Below, one piece after another: positions 18,495 to 27,041 of a stretch of 64,000 nt of DNA. Location of the stretch: contig CAWGMT010000021.1 of NCBI GenBank assembly GCA_963823675.1, positions 62,001-126,000 on the forward strand, given 5' to 3'. This DNA is from CAWGMT01 sp963823675. GTDB taxonomy: Bacteria > Planctomycetota > Planctomycetia > Isosphaerales > Isosphaeraceae. Every line of letters begins with the position of its first letter. Within the stretch, counting starts at the first letter, position 1. Under the pieces are notes generated by a model. That model saw only the letters and a program-made list of their open reading frames with translations. It ran no database searches and was not told the origin of the DNA. The translations under genes were made by a program, and so were the position numbers.

Positions 18495-21400
18495 TCATCG
18501 CGACGGAACGGGCAGGTGGTACGGCTTCTTTTCCTGATAGAGCTTCAACCGCGTGCTGTAGTCTTCTTTTTCCTTCTTATCGGACAGCAACTCGATTGCC
18601 TTGGTTTGCCATTTCACGGCTGCATCAAAGTCCACCGACTCGGCGCAGGCGGCGGCGAGGGTGTTGAGGTATGCGGGATCCTTCCATTCCGTGATTTCGC
18701 AAGCCTTGGTGGCGAACTCAACCGCGCTCTACCGTCGCGCTGTCTTGCTTCAGGAAGGGTTGCCAGGTTCCATGCGAAGTCGTTGTAAGTCCACGGATCG
18801 TTCGGCTTGAGTCTGACTGCCTCGTGGAATTCGACGATCGCCGCGTCGCGATGATCGTGCGCCACGAGCACCTTGGCTAGATTGACGTGGAGATCCGGAT
18901 TCTTGGGCTTTACACGAATCGCGTCACGGTAAGCTGCGATGACGTCCTCCGGCGTTCCGGTGGATTCAAGAGCAAGAGGAAGCATGAATCGCGCGGCGGG
19001 TGTACTCTCTGTAAGAAGTGCCCCTCGATAGGCGGCAAATGCCAGACTTTTCTTCCCCAATTCCTGGTAAATGTTTCCGAGAAGGAGGTGAATGTTAGAC
19101 CCGTCCGACTTTGGATTCAGCCGGATTGCCTCCTGCAGTTCGACGATCGCCAGGTCGAGCCATCCCTTGAGGTAAAATACCTGAGCCGCGTACTCGTGTG
19201 AGTACTGGGCTTTCTCGGGGTCGAGCCTGGACGCCTCACGAAACTCGGTGATTGCTTGTTCAACGGTTCCTTGCAGAATCAACGCAACGGCGTATTCTGT
19301 GCGATGCTCGGCGTTGGAGGGATCAAGCCGGATGGCTTCCTTGTATTCCGCTATGGCGTCACGCAAATTCTCTGCCTTGACCGAATTCGGACCAAAACCC
19401 AAGCTCGGGCCCATCAGGATCGTCCCGCTGTCTTTGGTCTTCAATCCCCAGCGAGGCAAATCAGGGTCGGAGCCGGGCTTATCTGTTCCAGGAGCAAGAG
19501 TGACGAAACTCCACATTAAGCCGCCGCCCAAGCCAACAGGCAGAAAGGCATCGGCCAAAGAGGAACGAGATCGAGCGCTCTCGGGCTTGGCCGTCACGGC
19601 GGCCGTGCAGAACCGAATCTTGTCGATCTCGCGTTCACATGCCCGCCCCAGCGTGCTGGAGATTTGATAGTCATCGGGGCTGATCCGCCAGGCGCGCTTG
19701 AGGATCTCGACCGATTCGTTGAGGTAGTATGCGTGATTATCATTCCGACTCAGTTCGAGCGCCTGGGCAAGGAGATAGAGGCTCCTCGCCGGCTGAGCCT
19801 CGAGAGCTTTTTGATCCGCAGCCAGTCGGCGCACTTCCTCGTGTTTCCCACCATCGATGAGTATTCTCAGCTTATCGCGCCACGGGTCGGGGTCGGTCGC
19901 GCGAGCGGTGGCGATCAAGCGCCCCCAGGAATCTCTGCCTTTCTCGCCCAGAGCAGAGCGGCGAATGAGGGTCCAATCGTCCAGGAAAAGGGCAAATTCC
20001 AGTGGCTCGGACCGCGACCGTAAGAGCCGACCTGCGTCCTTGGGGTCGAGATGGTCCGGGTCGATCCCGAAATCGCGAAACGCCTTAGCGTAGTCAGAAT
20101 CGATCTTGTCGGGTCCGTGCTTGTCGCTGAGCTTCGTGCGGATCGATTCTAGGCGATCGAGGAACTTGCGGTCGCGACCAGCCTCCTCGGCGCGATCGGC
20201 GGCGTCGGCTTTCTCTTGCTCCAGAGTCGTCTGCAATTCGACGACTCGGGATCGAAGGTCACTCGAAGGCTCGCCCGCATCCAGCGAGGATCGTGCCCGA
20301 TTGGCGGCGGCAAGGGCATCCGACCACTTCGACAAATCGCCAACCGGTGCCGCCTTCGCCCGGCCTCGCGCCAGTGTCGCCATCTCGAGCGCTTCGGTGA
20401 CGATGCGCTCGGTGGCCGCGCGCCGCGCAGCTCGTTGTTGAGCGAGATAGGCCCAGCCTCCCCCTCCGAGGACGATGAGCCCAAGGACCGTTGCGGCCAG
20501 AGCGACCGTCAGGCGGAATCGATCTCGCTCGACCGATGCCCGCTTGGTCGCTTCCTCCGCTCGGGCCTTCTCTTCGGCACGGGCGATCTCAGACTGGCGC
20601 AGCCGCTCCTGGACCCGGGATTGATAGAGGCTCATCCTTGCGGCGACCTCGCCGGCATTTCGGGGTCGGTCGTCACGCTCGGAAGCGAGGCAGGACTTGG
20701 CCAGCGCGATCAAAACGGGATCAAAACCAAAGCTGTTCTGGTCGAGTCGGGCAATGGCGTCGGCAAGTTCGCCCCGCGCGGCCTTGCGCTGAATCTCGCC
20801 CGAGCTGCGGCCGGTGAAGGCGGGCTCGCCGGTCAGAAGCTCGCAGAAGATCGAGCCGAGAGCAAACACGTCGGCACGCTCGTCGACCTGGTCGCCTTCG
20901 CCACGGGCCTGCTCGGGGGCCATGTACGACGGCGTCCCCATGATCGAGCCGGCTTGCGACAGGTCGGAATCCGAGCCCGTGCGTGCGGTCGCGATGACAG
21001 TCACGTGGTCCTTCACGCGCCCGGCCGAGGCATCTTCGACCGCGCCGCCGCGAGGCAGCACCTTGGCCAGGCCCCAGTCCATCACCTGGACTTCGCCAAA
21101 TGAGCCGACCATCACGTTGGAAGGTTTCAAGTCACGGTGGATCACGCCGCGGGCGTGGGCGTAGGCCATGGTCTGGCAGATGGATTCGAAGATGGACAAG
21201 AAGCGAGGAAGATCCCTGGCGAGCCCGGTCGCGTCAGCGCCGGGAGTTCCTCGTGATGTGGCGTCAGCGCCGGGAGTTCCTCGTGATGTGGCGTCAGCGC
21301 CGGGAGTTCCTCGTGATGTGGCGTCAGCGCCGGGAGTCTCTCGAGGAGGACTCGGGGCGCTGACGCGACCCCGCTCGCCCAGAATCTCCGCCAGGGTGTG

Positions 21401-21946
21401 GCCCTTGACCAGCTTCATGGCGAAATAGGGACGGCGGTCGCCGAAGGCGCCCAGCTCGTAGATCGGCACGATGCCGGGATGCTGCAACTGGCCGGCGATC
21501 TGGGCTTCCTCGATGAACCGGCGAATCATCTCGGGCTTGTCGCGATGCGACTCGAGCAGGATCTTCACCGCTAGGTCGCGGCCGAGGTCGGAATCACGGC
21601 CCTTGAGCACGGCTCCCATGCCGCCACGAGCGATCTCGCCGAAGAGTTGCAAGCGCGCCGAACGGTCGGCTTGGTCGGGGATCTCGGGGGATGACGGCTG
21701 GATCACCGGGCCAGGATCGGTGCCCGAGTCGGCGTCCCGGAGCAGGACGGGCGGGATCTTGCCGAAGGCTTCGCCGAAGGAGGCCAGGACGCTCGACGAG
21801 GCCGGACCGAACGTGATCGTCACATCGGGCAGTCGGGAGCCATCGCCCAGCAGCCCGGCCTTCAGTAAGCAAGCCGGACAGAGGCCCGAAGGCGCGTCGG
21901 CTGGTCGCTTCGCTCCACAACCTCGGCAGCAATCTCGATCTTTCAT
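18495..21946 (-). CDS. Transmembrane Ser/Thr protein kinase with zinc ribbon and TPR domain (one frameshift)
   Basis: About 1,150 residues from the ATG at 21946. Order: an N-terminal zinc ribbon (CCRGCGAK, CPACLLK), a kinase domain from about residue 100 (GEIARGGMGAVLKG, VAMK-equivalent AVKILL, catalytic VIHRDLKPSN near 270, DWG instead of DFG, MGTPSYMAPEQA), an acidic/basic coiled linker, one membrane helix near 480-500, then a large outer region ending in TPR units (AIAEYKEAIRLDPSNAEHR). A Gly/Ala/Asp-rich in-frame insertion (residues about 190-243) derives from a palindromic element. The C-terminus shifts frame near 18740: one extra G there gives VEFATKACEITEW and a normal TPR end at 18495. 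It lies downstream of an ECF sigma gene on the same strand, a common planctomycete signalling pair. Confidence 0.88.
21218..21379 (-). repeat. In-frame palindromic element inside kinase gene (copy 1)
   Basis: 162 bases (54 codons). On the + strand it starts GGCGAGCCCGGTCGCGTCAG, carries four copies of GCGTCAGCGCCGGGAGT at a 30-base period, and ends ACTCGGGGCGCTGACGCGAC followed by CCCGCTCGCC, which is nearly the inverted repeat of the start. In the gene (minus) sense it encodes GERGRVSAPS, then TPGADATSRG repeats, then TPGADATGLA. It separates the kinase N-lobe/hinge from the helix before HRD. Copies 2 and 3 are at 23491 and 52418. Confidence 0.85.
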
Positions 21947-22525
21947 CGCCAATTCTCCCAAGAGCGGACTACGATCACACTGCTGCCTTGTCGATCCTGA
22001 ATTGAGAAGTTGGGGGCCCGGTTTCAGCCGGTCCTCTCCGCCTGAGGCGCTGCGCGACGCTAAGGGCGCGCAAAACAATAACCTGCCGAAGTTGGCGTGA
22101 TGAATTGCGGGGGTCAATCTCGTAATTCCCCTCGCCGTGGAATCTCTTCCTCTTGATAAAGAGTTCGGACATTTCAGCGTCTGGCCGCCGCTTTCGGCTC
22201 GGTTTTCATGCTTCGTTGCCTTCGTTTGCTTCTGTTCAAGTCTGGTCGGGGCCAGTAACTGAGGCGGCAATCGTAAACGACGTCGGAGGTTTTTGCTCTT
22301 GCACTCGACATTCCAGCCACTCGCACATCGTTAGGAATTCGGTAATTTATTGTTGTGTGCCCTAAGTCGCCTTCGATCCGCGAAAGACGACTTTTCCAGC
22401 AAGTTATTTTGCGCAGTTCCTCATGGCTGTACTCCAACCCATCAATCGACGGCTAACGGTCCACTACACTCTTATGACGGACCAATCGCGAAAGGTTACA
22501 ACGAATTCTTCAGTGGGTGTTGGAA
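21947..22525. other. Intergenic stretch between ECF sigma gene and kinase
   Basis: Holds no recognised gene. 22209-22240 is a 32-base motif (core CGTTTGCTTCTGTTC) repeated downstream of the kinase at 18386-18417. 22368-22397 holds a small hairpin, AGTCGCC...CGCGAAAGACGACT, that recurs at 24724-24752. Confidence 0.5.
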
Positions 22526-23251
22526 TCACGACAACGCCCGCACGAGATCGGCGATCTCGGCATCGATCTCGGCCGGGTCGGCGACGGTCCGGGCGACCTC
22601 TTCTCGGAGGATTTGCCGGTAACGGCCCCGGAAGCGGTGCGCGGCGACCTTGAGGGAACCCTCGCTCATTTGCAGCGATTCGCCGATCTCCTTGTAGGAT
22701 TCCGCCAGATCGTCACCCTCCAGCATGGGGCGCAGGCGATCGAACAAATCGGACTTGCCGGCCTGCTTTGCCTCCGATTCCAGGCGAGCCAGAACGTGCC
22801 CGAGCAGGACCAGAGCCCAGCGCCGCTCGAAGAGGCGTTCGGCCGTCAGATCGTGGGCCGGTTCGTTGACGTACCGACCTTCGGCGTCTTGCAGGTCGAT
22901 CGAGACCGGCGTTCGGCCGCCTCCTCGCTTCAGAGCGCGGTCATGTTCGCGAGCGTGGGACAAAAAGTGGCTACAGGCGGTTCTCAGAAACGAGCGAAAC
23001 CGGCCCCGAGCGGGATCGGCTTTGGTCAGGTCGCGGCGCTCGACCAAGTCGGCGAGAAACCCCTGAACGAGGTCGCCGGCCTCCTCGCGATCGAGCCCCT
23101 GACGACGGGCAAAGGCGTAGAGCGGATACCAGTAATCGCGGCACAGCCGCTCCAGGGCGTCCCGGCCTTCCCGATCGGTCGGATCGGCGGCGCGCAGAAC
23201 GCGGCTCCAGTGAGTCGTCGGGAACCCTGCCGCGGATTGATGCTCGGACAT
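22526..23251 (-). CDS. ECF-type RNA polymerase sigma factor, planctomycete kinase-associated class
   Basis: 241 residues. Region 2 reads LCRDYWYPLYAFARRQGLDR...AGDLVQGFLADLVERRDL, with the start TTHWSRVLRAADP characteristic of the planctomycete sigma subgroup found next to Ser/Thr kinases. Region 4 is the C-terminal part (YKEIGESLQMSEGSLKVAAHR, FRGRYRQILREEV). Such factors direct RNA polymerase to a small regulon and lack an obvious anti-sigma partner; the adjacent kinase at 18495-21946, same strand and 580 bases downstream, is the likely regulator. The coding frame is intact. Confidence 0.88.
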   Translation of the reverse strand: MSEHQSAAGFPTTHWSRVLRAADPTDREGRDALERLCRDYWYPLYAFARRQGLDREEAGDLVQGFLADLVERRDLTKADPARGRFRSFLRTACSHFLSHAREHDRALKRGGGRTPVSIDLQDAEGRYVNEPAHDLTAERLFERRWALVLLGHVLARLESEAKQAGKSDLFDRLRPMLEGDDLAESYKEIGESLQMSEGSLKVAAHRFRGRYRQILREEVARTVADPAEIDAEIADLVRALS

Positions 23252-23490
23252 GGCTTCCTCATTTCACACCGTTCCAAGCCGCTCCGCAACCAGGACCTCG
23301 GAGCAAATCCCGAAAGAGAGTACCGCCTTATGGTACTGGATTCGCGACTTTTCTGGTTCCCGGCGCTTCACGCGAGTGGGCATGCTCGAAGTCGGAGTTT
23401 CAGACGAGACCGTCGAGCGCCGGATTCTCGTCGAATCCTTGCGTGTCCTGCCTGGGCCCGAATCGGTCGTAGAACCGGCGTGCGTCATCC

Positions 23491-23880
23491 GGCGATCCCG
23501 GTCGCGTCAGCGCCGGGAGTCGCTCCCCCGGCGAGCCCGGTCGCGTCAGCGCCGGGAGTCAGTAACGGAGTCGATCGCGGACTCCACCGGTGAAGACTCG
23601 GGGCGCTCACGCGTCCCCGCTCGCCCTTCGCGAATCGTGGCGCCGGTTCCTCGACGTCGGCAACGCCGTCGATTACTCCCCATGGAAAACCCGGCCGAGG
23701 CCGCCGCCTGGAAGCGTGGGTGCGCGCACGACGACGTGAGCGAGGCCCGACACGTACAGCGCACGTTTTTGCTGGCCTGCTGCCACGCCGGCCGAACCGG
23801 CTCGAGCGTGTCCGCCGCGGAAGGGGCACGCCAGGCCCAAAAGGCGATGGCCGCGTTGCGGCAGGCGGTCACGATCAAGA
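23491..23880 (+). pseudogene. Remnant of a Ser/Thr kinase gene carrying the palindromic element
   Basis: 23491-23625 is a copy of the palindromic element (two leading units and one terminal unit). It is followed directly by codons reading WRRFLDVGNAVDYSP, which match RRFLDVCNAIDYAHS at exactly the same place after the element in the kinase at 51713. The catalytic loop is missing. A second fragment (about 23690-23880, AQKAMAALRQAV) resembles the C-terminal end typical of planctomycete kinases. Frames are inconsistent, so this is a decayed gene. Confidence 0.65.
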
Positions 23881-24070
23881 GGCCGGCACCGCGCGGCGAT
23901 TGGTGTGGGAGCGGGCTCTGTCCCCCGATCCGTTGGTTGCGGCTGAGCCGCATCGGATTCTTTCTCGAAGAGATCTCCGCGGGATGCGCGCATCTTGGGA
24001 TCGCCGGACAGAGCCGGCTCCTACAAGAGGCCGGCACCGCGCGGCGATTGGTGTAGGAGAGGGCTCTGTC
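23879..24070 (+). repeat. Dispersed GGCTCTGTCCCCCGATC element, copy B
   Basis: Direct copy with GGGCTCTGTCCCCCGATCCG, a central segment (CTCGAAGAGATCTCCGCGGG) and GGACAGAGCCGGCTCCTACA. The block GAGGCCGGCACCGCGCGGCG occurs at both ends (23878 and 24027), so this copy is partly tandem. No ORF. Confidence 0.75.
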
Positions 24071-24155
24071 TGGGGTGATGAAAGGTGGCCCCTGAGGGAC
24101 TACGGCATTCCTCTCACATTCATTTTGCAGCCTCGGCGAGCGCCCCGTTTTCTCT

Positions 24156-24412
24156 CCCCCCCTTGCTAAGGGGGGGCAGGGGGGGTGGCCGTGGCACAAC
24201 CATTTGCTCGGCGTTCAACCGGCCTTCTTCCGCCGGCCTCGTCGCGGCTGTTGGAAGCGGTCTGCAAATCGGACCAGTCGCCTGCAAGACAAGGGGGAGA
24301 AACCGGTTTTGAGATCGTTGCGAATCCTGGTTGCATCAGGAAGCGGAAAGCCATTCACCCTCTCCGAGGCGTGCGCCCCCACCCCCCCTGGCCCCCCCTT
24401 AGCAAGGGGGGG
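24156..24412. repeat. Inverted-repeat-bounded segment with CCCCTTGCTAAGGGG ends
   Basis: The left end (24156-24186, CCCCCCCTTGCTAAGGGGGG) and the right end (24380-24412, CCCCCCCTTAGCAAGGGGGG) are reverse complements of each other over about 30 bases, including the adjoining AGGGGGG/CCCCCCT. The enclosed 190 bases hold no recognised gene. The layout resembles a small non-autonomous element. Confidence 0.55.
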
Positions 24413-24513
24413 AAAGGGATGGATCGCTCGCCCCGTAATTTTATTCGCGCAACAAAAACATGCGTCTCGAAACCATCTCTCAATCACGCTAAACCCCGAC
24501 TTTTCATCACGCC

Positions 24514-24700
24514 AGGCTCTGTCCCCCGATCCGTTGGTTGCGGCTGAGCCGCGTTCGATACCTTCTCGAAGAGATCTCCGCGGGATGCGCGCATCTTGGG
24601 ATCGCCGGACAGAGCCGGCTCCTACAAGAGGCCGGCACCGCGCGGTGATTGGTGTAGGAGGGGGCTCTGTCCCCCGATCCCTTGGTTGCTGCTGTGCCGT
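24514..24700 (+). repeat. Dispersed GGCTCTGTCCCCCGATC element, copy C
   Basis: Nearly identical to copy B through GGTTGCGGCTGAGCCGC, the CTCGAAGAGATCTCCGCGGG block and the GGACAGAGCCGGCTCCTACA block, with a second GGGCTCTGTCCCCCGATCCC end at 24662. Intergenic and non-coding. A hairpin motif (24724-24752) shared with 22368 follows. Confidence 0.75.
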
Positions 24701-24818
24701 GTTGGGCGCTGGCCGGAAATCAGAGTCGCCTTTCGCTCCGCGAAAGACGACTCTCCGAGAGTTTATTCTCAGCCAGCTCCTGCCGCGCGCATCTCCCAGC
24801 CCCTGCTGTCCGTCTCCG

Positions 24819-25166
24819 TCAAGCAGGTCCGTCCAGCCAGCGATCAGCGACCCCCGCCTCCGGTGCAGGAAGAGGGGAATCACGCCGCGCTGGAGGGGCG
24901 GCCGGCGGCCGGAAGAGCCGGGGAAGCGAGGCGATCGAGAAGAGCGCGAACGTGGCGGTCCAGATCAAGAAGGTGATTCCCGCCATGATGACCAGGGTCG
25001 GGTAGACGGCTCTCGGTCCACCAGCGAACAGCAGGACCGGGCCGGATGTCAGGACAATCATCAGGTTGAGCAGAGCCGACTTGCCGACGATGCTCCGGAG
25101 GCTCGGAGCCGGGGGTTCAATCCCGTCGCCGGGAACGATGACCGGCTTTGGCTTTGGCGAGCTCAT
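24819..25166 (-). CDS. Small two-helix membrane protein
   Basis: 115 residues from the ATG at 25166, which has AAGGAG seven bases upstream; a longer frame to 25235 lacks such support. Two hydrophobic segments (ALLNLMIVLTSGPVLLFAGG, LVIMAGITFLIWTATFALFSI) lie between a Pro-rich N-terminus and a Pro/Ala/Arg-rich C-terminus. No family recognised. Confidence 0.55.
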   Translation of the reverse strand: MSSPKPKPVIVPGDGIEPPAPSLRSIVGKSALLNLMIVLTSGPVLLFAGGPRAVYPTLVIMAGITFLIWTATFALFSIASLPRLFRPPAAPPARRDSPLPAPEAGVADRWLDGPA

Positions 25167-25212
25167 GGCGACTCCTTGCGGGTGAGTGCAAGATGGCCGT
25201 CGCTTTGGCGCA

Positions 25213-25242
25213 TTGACAGAGCGGTACCGCGCCACGATTATA
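25213..25242 (+). promoter_or_regulatory. Possible sigma-70-type promoter
   Basis: TTGACA at 25213-25218 and ATTATA at 25237-25242 with an 18-base spacer. It points at the small ORF starting with GTG at 25290. The -35 is perfect and the -10 is acceptable, in DNA that is otherwise GC-rich. Confidence 0.35.
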
Positions 25243-25289
25243 CATCAACCAGACGATTGTGCGTTAGCTGCCGTTGACTGGGAGCAATC

Positions 25290-25485
25290 GTGAATTCCCG
25301 ATCAGTTAGGATTTCGCCGCCGCGGCTTCCAGCGATTGCTGATCTGGGCGGCCGAGCTTCTCGGCACAGGCGGCACGATTGCGGTCGGCGTGCTCCTCGC
25401 CGTGCTGATTCTCGGCTGGGCCGCCAGGCGAATCATCCACCGCCCGGAGCGCACGGTTTGGCTGCCTGGACGTGCCAGCGAGTAG
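25290..25485 (+). CDS. Possible small single-pass membrane protein (frameshift suspected)
   Basis: A GTG at 25290 is preceded by GGGAG at five bases' distance. One frame shift near 25312 would join it to a frame reading RLLIWAAELLGTGGTIAVGV, LLAVLILGWAARRIIHRPER and a stop at 25483-25485. The result would be a protein of about 65 residues with one convincing membrane helix and a basic stop-transfer. It is antisense to the dubious C-terminal end of the STN-domain gene. Only the combination of promoter, ribosome site and helix supports it. Confidence 0.3.
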
Positions 25486-26319
25486 TCGCCGGAAGACTTG
25501 GGCCCTCTTCCCAGTGGGCCGGGCCTCCGTGCCCGGCGGTCTGAGCTTTCGAATCAACTCGGGCGAGCTGATGACCAGGACTCCGTCCTTGACCGCATAA
25601 GCGAGATCGAGCTGTTTGAGCATGAGCCTGAGCGTCGTCTTGAGTGGTACGCCTTCTAGGTCGAGCTGGACCGTCGAATTGAGCGACTTCCCGGCCTCCC
25701 GGAGCGCGTTTGGATCGAGCAGGATGTTGATCTCGGGGTCGTTTGGCAACTTCTTGGTAGCCTGCCGGATGTATTTCAGCATGTCATCCAGCGGGGTTTC
25801 GTTGGCGAACGACATCGAGATCGGCTCCTCGAGTTTGGCCAGAACCGACTTGGTGCTCGGCAGCGCGTCGGCGGCCGCGACATGGTTCTCCTTCTTCTCC
25901 CGGTTAACGCCATTGGGTGAGCTGATAAAAATAACATCGTCTTTGACGACGTAGGCCAACCGGAGCTGACCCAGAACTTGTTGGAGCGTAATCTTCAACG
26001 GCGTCCCTTCCACGTTGATCGTGACCGCCGACGTGAGGCTGCTATGGGCCTCATGCAGCCCGAGCGGATCGATGTAAACTGGGAAATCCGGCGCATTCCG
26101 ACCTTTCTTGTTGGCGTTCTTGATGTAACGAAGCACGTCATCGAGTGGTGCCAGGTTGGGAAACCGCAGGGGGATGGGTTCGTCGAGCCTGGCCAGGATC
26201 TCTCTGGTCCGGGGCGAGAGCTCCGTGGTCGGAGAGGGTGCTTTTGGGTTCCCTTGAGCGGCGCCGATCGTGGCAATTGGCACAGCAGCGGCTGCTGCAA
26301 GTGCGAACAGGGCGATCAC
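25306..26319 (-). CDS. Secreted protein with two secretin/TonB short N-terminal (STN) domains
   Basis: Two homologous domains of about 100 residues: the first around ILARLDEPIPLRF...LDDVLRYI...TPLKITLQQVLGQLRLAY...IFISSP, the second around VLAKLEEPISMSF...LDDMLKYI...VPLKTTLRLMLKQLDLAY...LVISSP. STN domains occur at the start of secretins and TonB receptors; planctomycetes have many stand-alone versions of unknown role. The start is unclear. The ORF extends to 26505, but that part overlaps the previous gene and runs through a repeat element. GTG at 26319 directly before the hydrophobic stretch VIALFALAAAAAVPIA is my preferred guess. The last 70 residues look out of frame or repeat-derived, so the real stop may be near 25545. 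Confidence 0.6.
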   Translation of the reverse strand: MIALFALAAAAAVPIATIGAAQGNPKAPSPTTELSPRTREILARLDEPIPLRFPNLAPLDDVLRYIKNANKKGRNAPDFPVYIDPLGLHEAHSSLTSAVTINVEGTPLKITLQQVLGQLRLAYVVKDDVIFISSPNGVNREKKENHVAAADALPSTKSVLAKLEEPISMSFANETPLDDMLKYIRQATKKLPNDPEINILLDPNALREAGKSLNSTVQLDLEGVPLKTTLRLMLKQLDLAYAVKDGVLVISSPELIRKLRPPGTEARPTGKRAQVFRRLLAGTSRQPNRALRAVDDSPGGPAENQHGEEHADRNRAACAEKLGRPDQQSLEAAAAKS

Positions 26320-26320
26320 C

Positions 26321-26426
26321 CTAAATCGCCTTGCACAATTCCGGGAGGGCGAGCCTCCCGGCGAGCCATTCTCCAAGGCGGCCCGGACGGAGCCTCGCCC
26401 TCTCAGGATCACGCAAGCCCATTTAG
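26321..26426. repeat. CTAAAT-ended palindromic repeat, copy 2
   Basis: Same length, ends and orientation as 7937-8042 (CTAAATCGCCTTGCACAATT at the left, ATTTAG at the right; inner arms GGGAGGGCGAGCCTCC and GGAGCCTCGCCCTC). It sits exactly between the methyltransferase-like gene and the STN gene. Its right end supplies the TAA stop of the former and its left end encodes basic residues (RRFR) just before the latter's hydrophobic segment. Confidence 0.75.
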
Positions 26427-26968
26427 TCTTTGCCCTCGCGCCACGGAGCGACGCGAGGTATCCAGCGCGGAACATGAGCACAAAACGTGTCATAGTCAAC
26501 TCCAAAGGATCTCCGCAGCGTCGGTTCCTCGTAAAAAAGGACGAACAAGTGCATCACGAGCCAGACAAGCATTGCATAGACGAGGATGCGGATGTCTCCG
26601 AGAAGCAAGCCTTGGCCCAGTATCAGCGATACGATCGCGACGTACATGGGGTTTCGAACGTAGCGGTAGAATCCCTTGACCACCAGGTGTCGCGTGGGAA
26701 AAATCGGTGCCGGCGTGCCGATGCCTTGAAGCGCGAAACGTCCAAAGGATTCGAGAAGTACGGGGATGCCGGCGGCGATCAAGAGCGCCCCCAGTAGCTG
26801 GCAAGCTGCGAAGCCCGGGAAAGCCGCATGGGCTTGCCACCGGGAGATGTACCACGGCACGAACCCGGCGACGGTTCCGGGGGCAAGCACAAGAAAAACC
26901 GCTGTTCCCAGCAAGGCGAAGACGCGCCGAACCCGGCCGTCTGCTGTCGATCCACGTTTGGCGGCCAT
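26423..26968 (-). CDS. Isoprenylcysteine carboxylmethyltransferase/PEMT-like membrane protein
   Basis: 181 residues from the ATG at 26968; an upstream TTG at 26998 is less likely. Four to five membrane helices are followed by the family signature: GFYRYVRNPMYVA, then EEPTLRRSFGVDYDTFCAHV and PRWIP. Bacterial members are SAM-dependent methyltransferases of lipids or small hydrophobic molecules, with substrate unknown here. The stop codon lies inside the end of a repeat element, so the natural C-terminus may have been slightly different. Confidence 0.8.
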   Translation of the reverse strand: MAAKRGSTADGRVRRVFALLGTAVFLVLAPGTVAGFVPWYISRWQAHAAFPGFAACQLLGALLIAAGIPVLLESFGRFALQGIGTPAPIFPTRHLVVKGFYRYVRNPMYVAIVSLILGQGLLLGDIRILVYAMLVWLVMHLFVLFYEEPTLRRSFGVDYDTFCAHVPRWIPRVAPWREGKD

Positions 26969-27041
26969 TGGAATCTCACGAACAAGCCAAGTATTCAATA
27001 CCAGAGGATACTATCAAGGAACTCTGCTAAAGGAAGCACAG

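Noticed and set aside
21231..21340. Four 30-base-spaced direct repeats resembling a small CRISPR array
   Set aside because: The repeats are contiguous with no variable spacers, lie in frame inside a kinase gene and encode TPGADATSRG; they belong to the palindromic element.
25105..25140. GGGGGTTCAATCCC resembling a tRNA T-arm
   Set aside because: It is inside the reading frame of a small membrane protein and no acceptor or anticodon arms fit around it.
26427..26505. N-terminal extension of the STN-domain protein up to 26505
   Set aside because: It overlaps the end of the methyltransferase-like gene and reads through a repeat element; the encoded residues look unlike a signal peptide until after the repeat.
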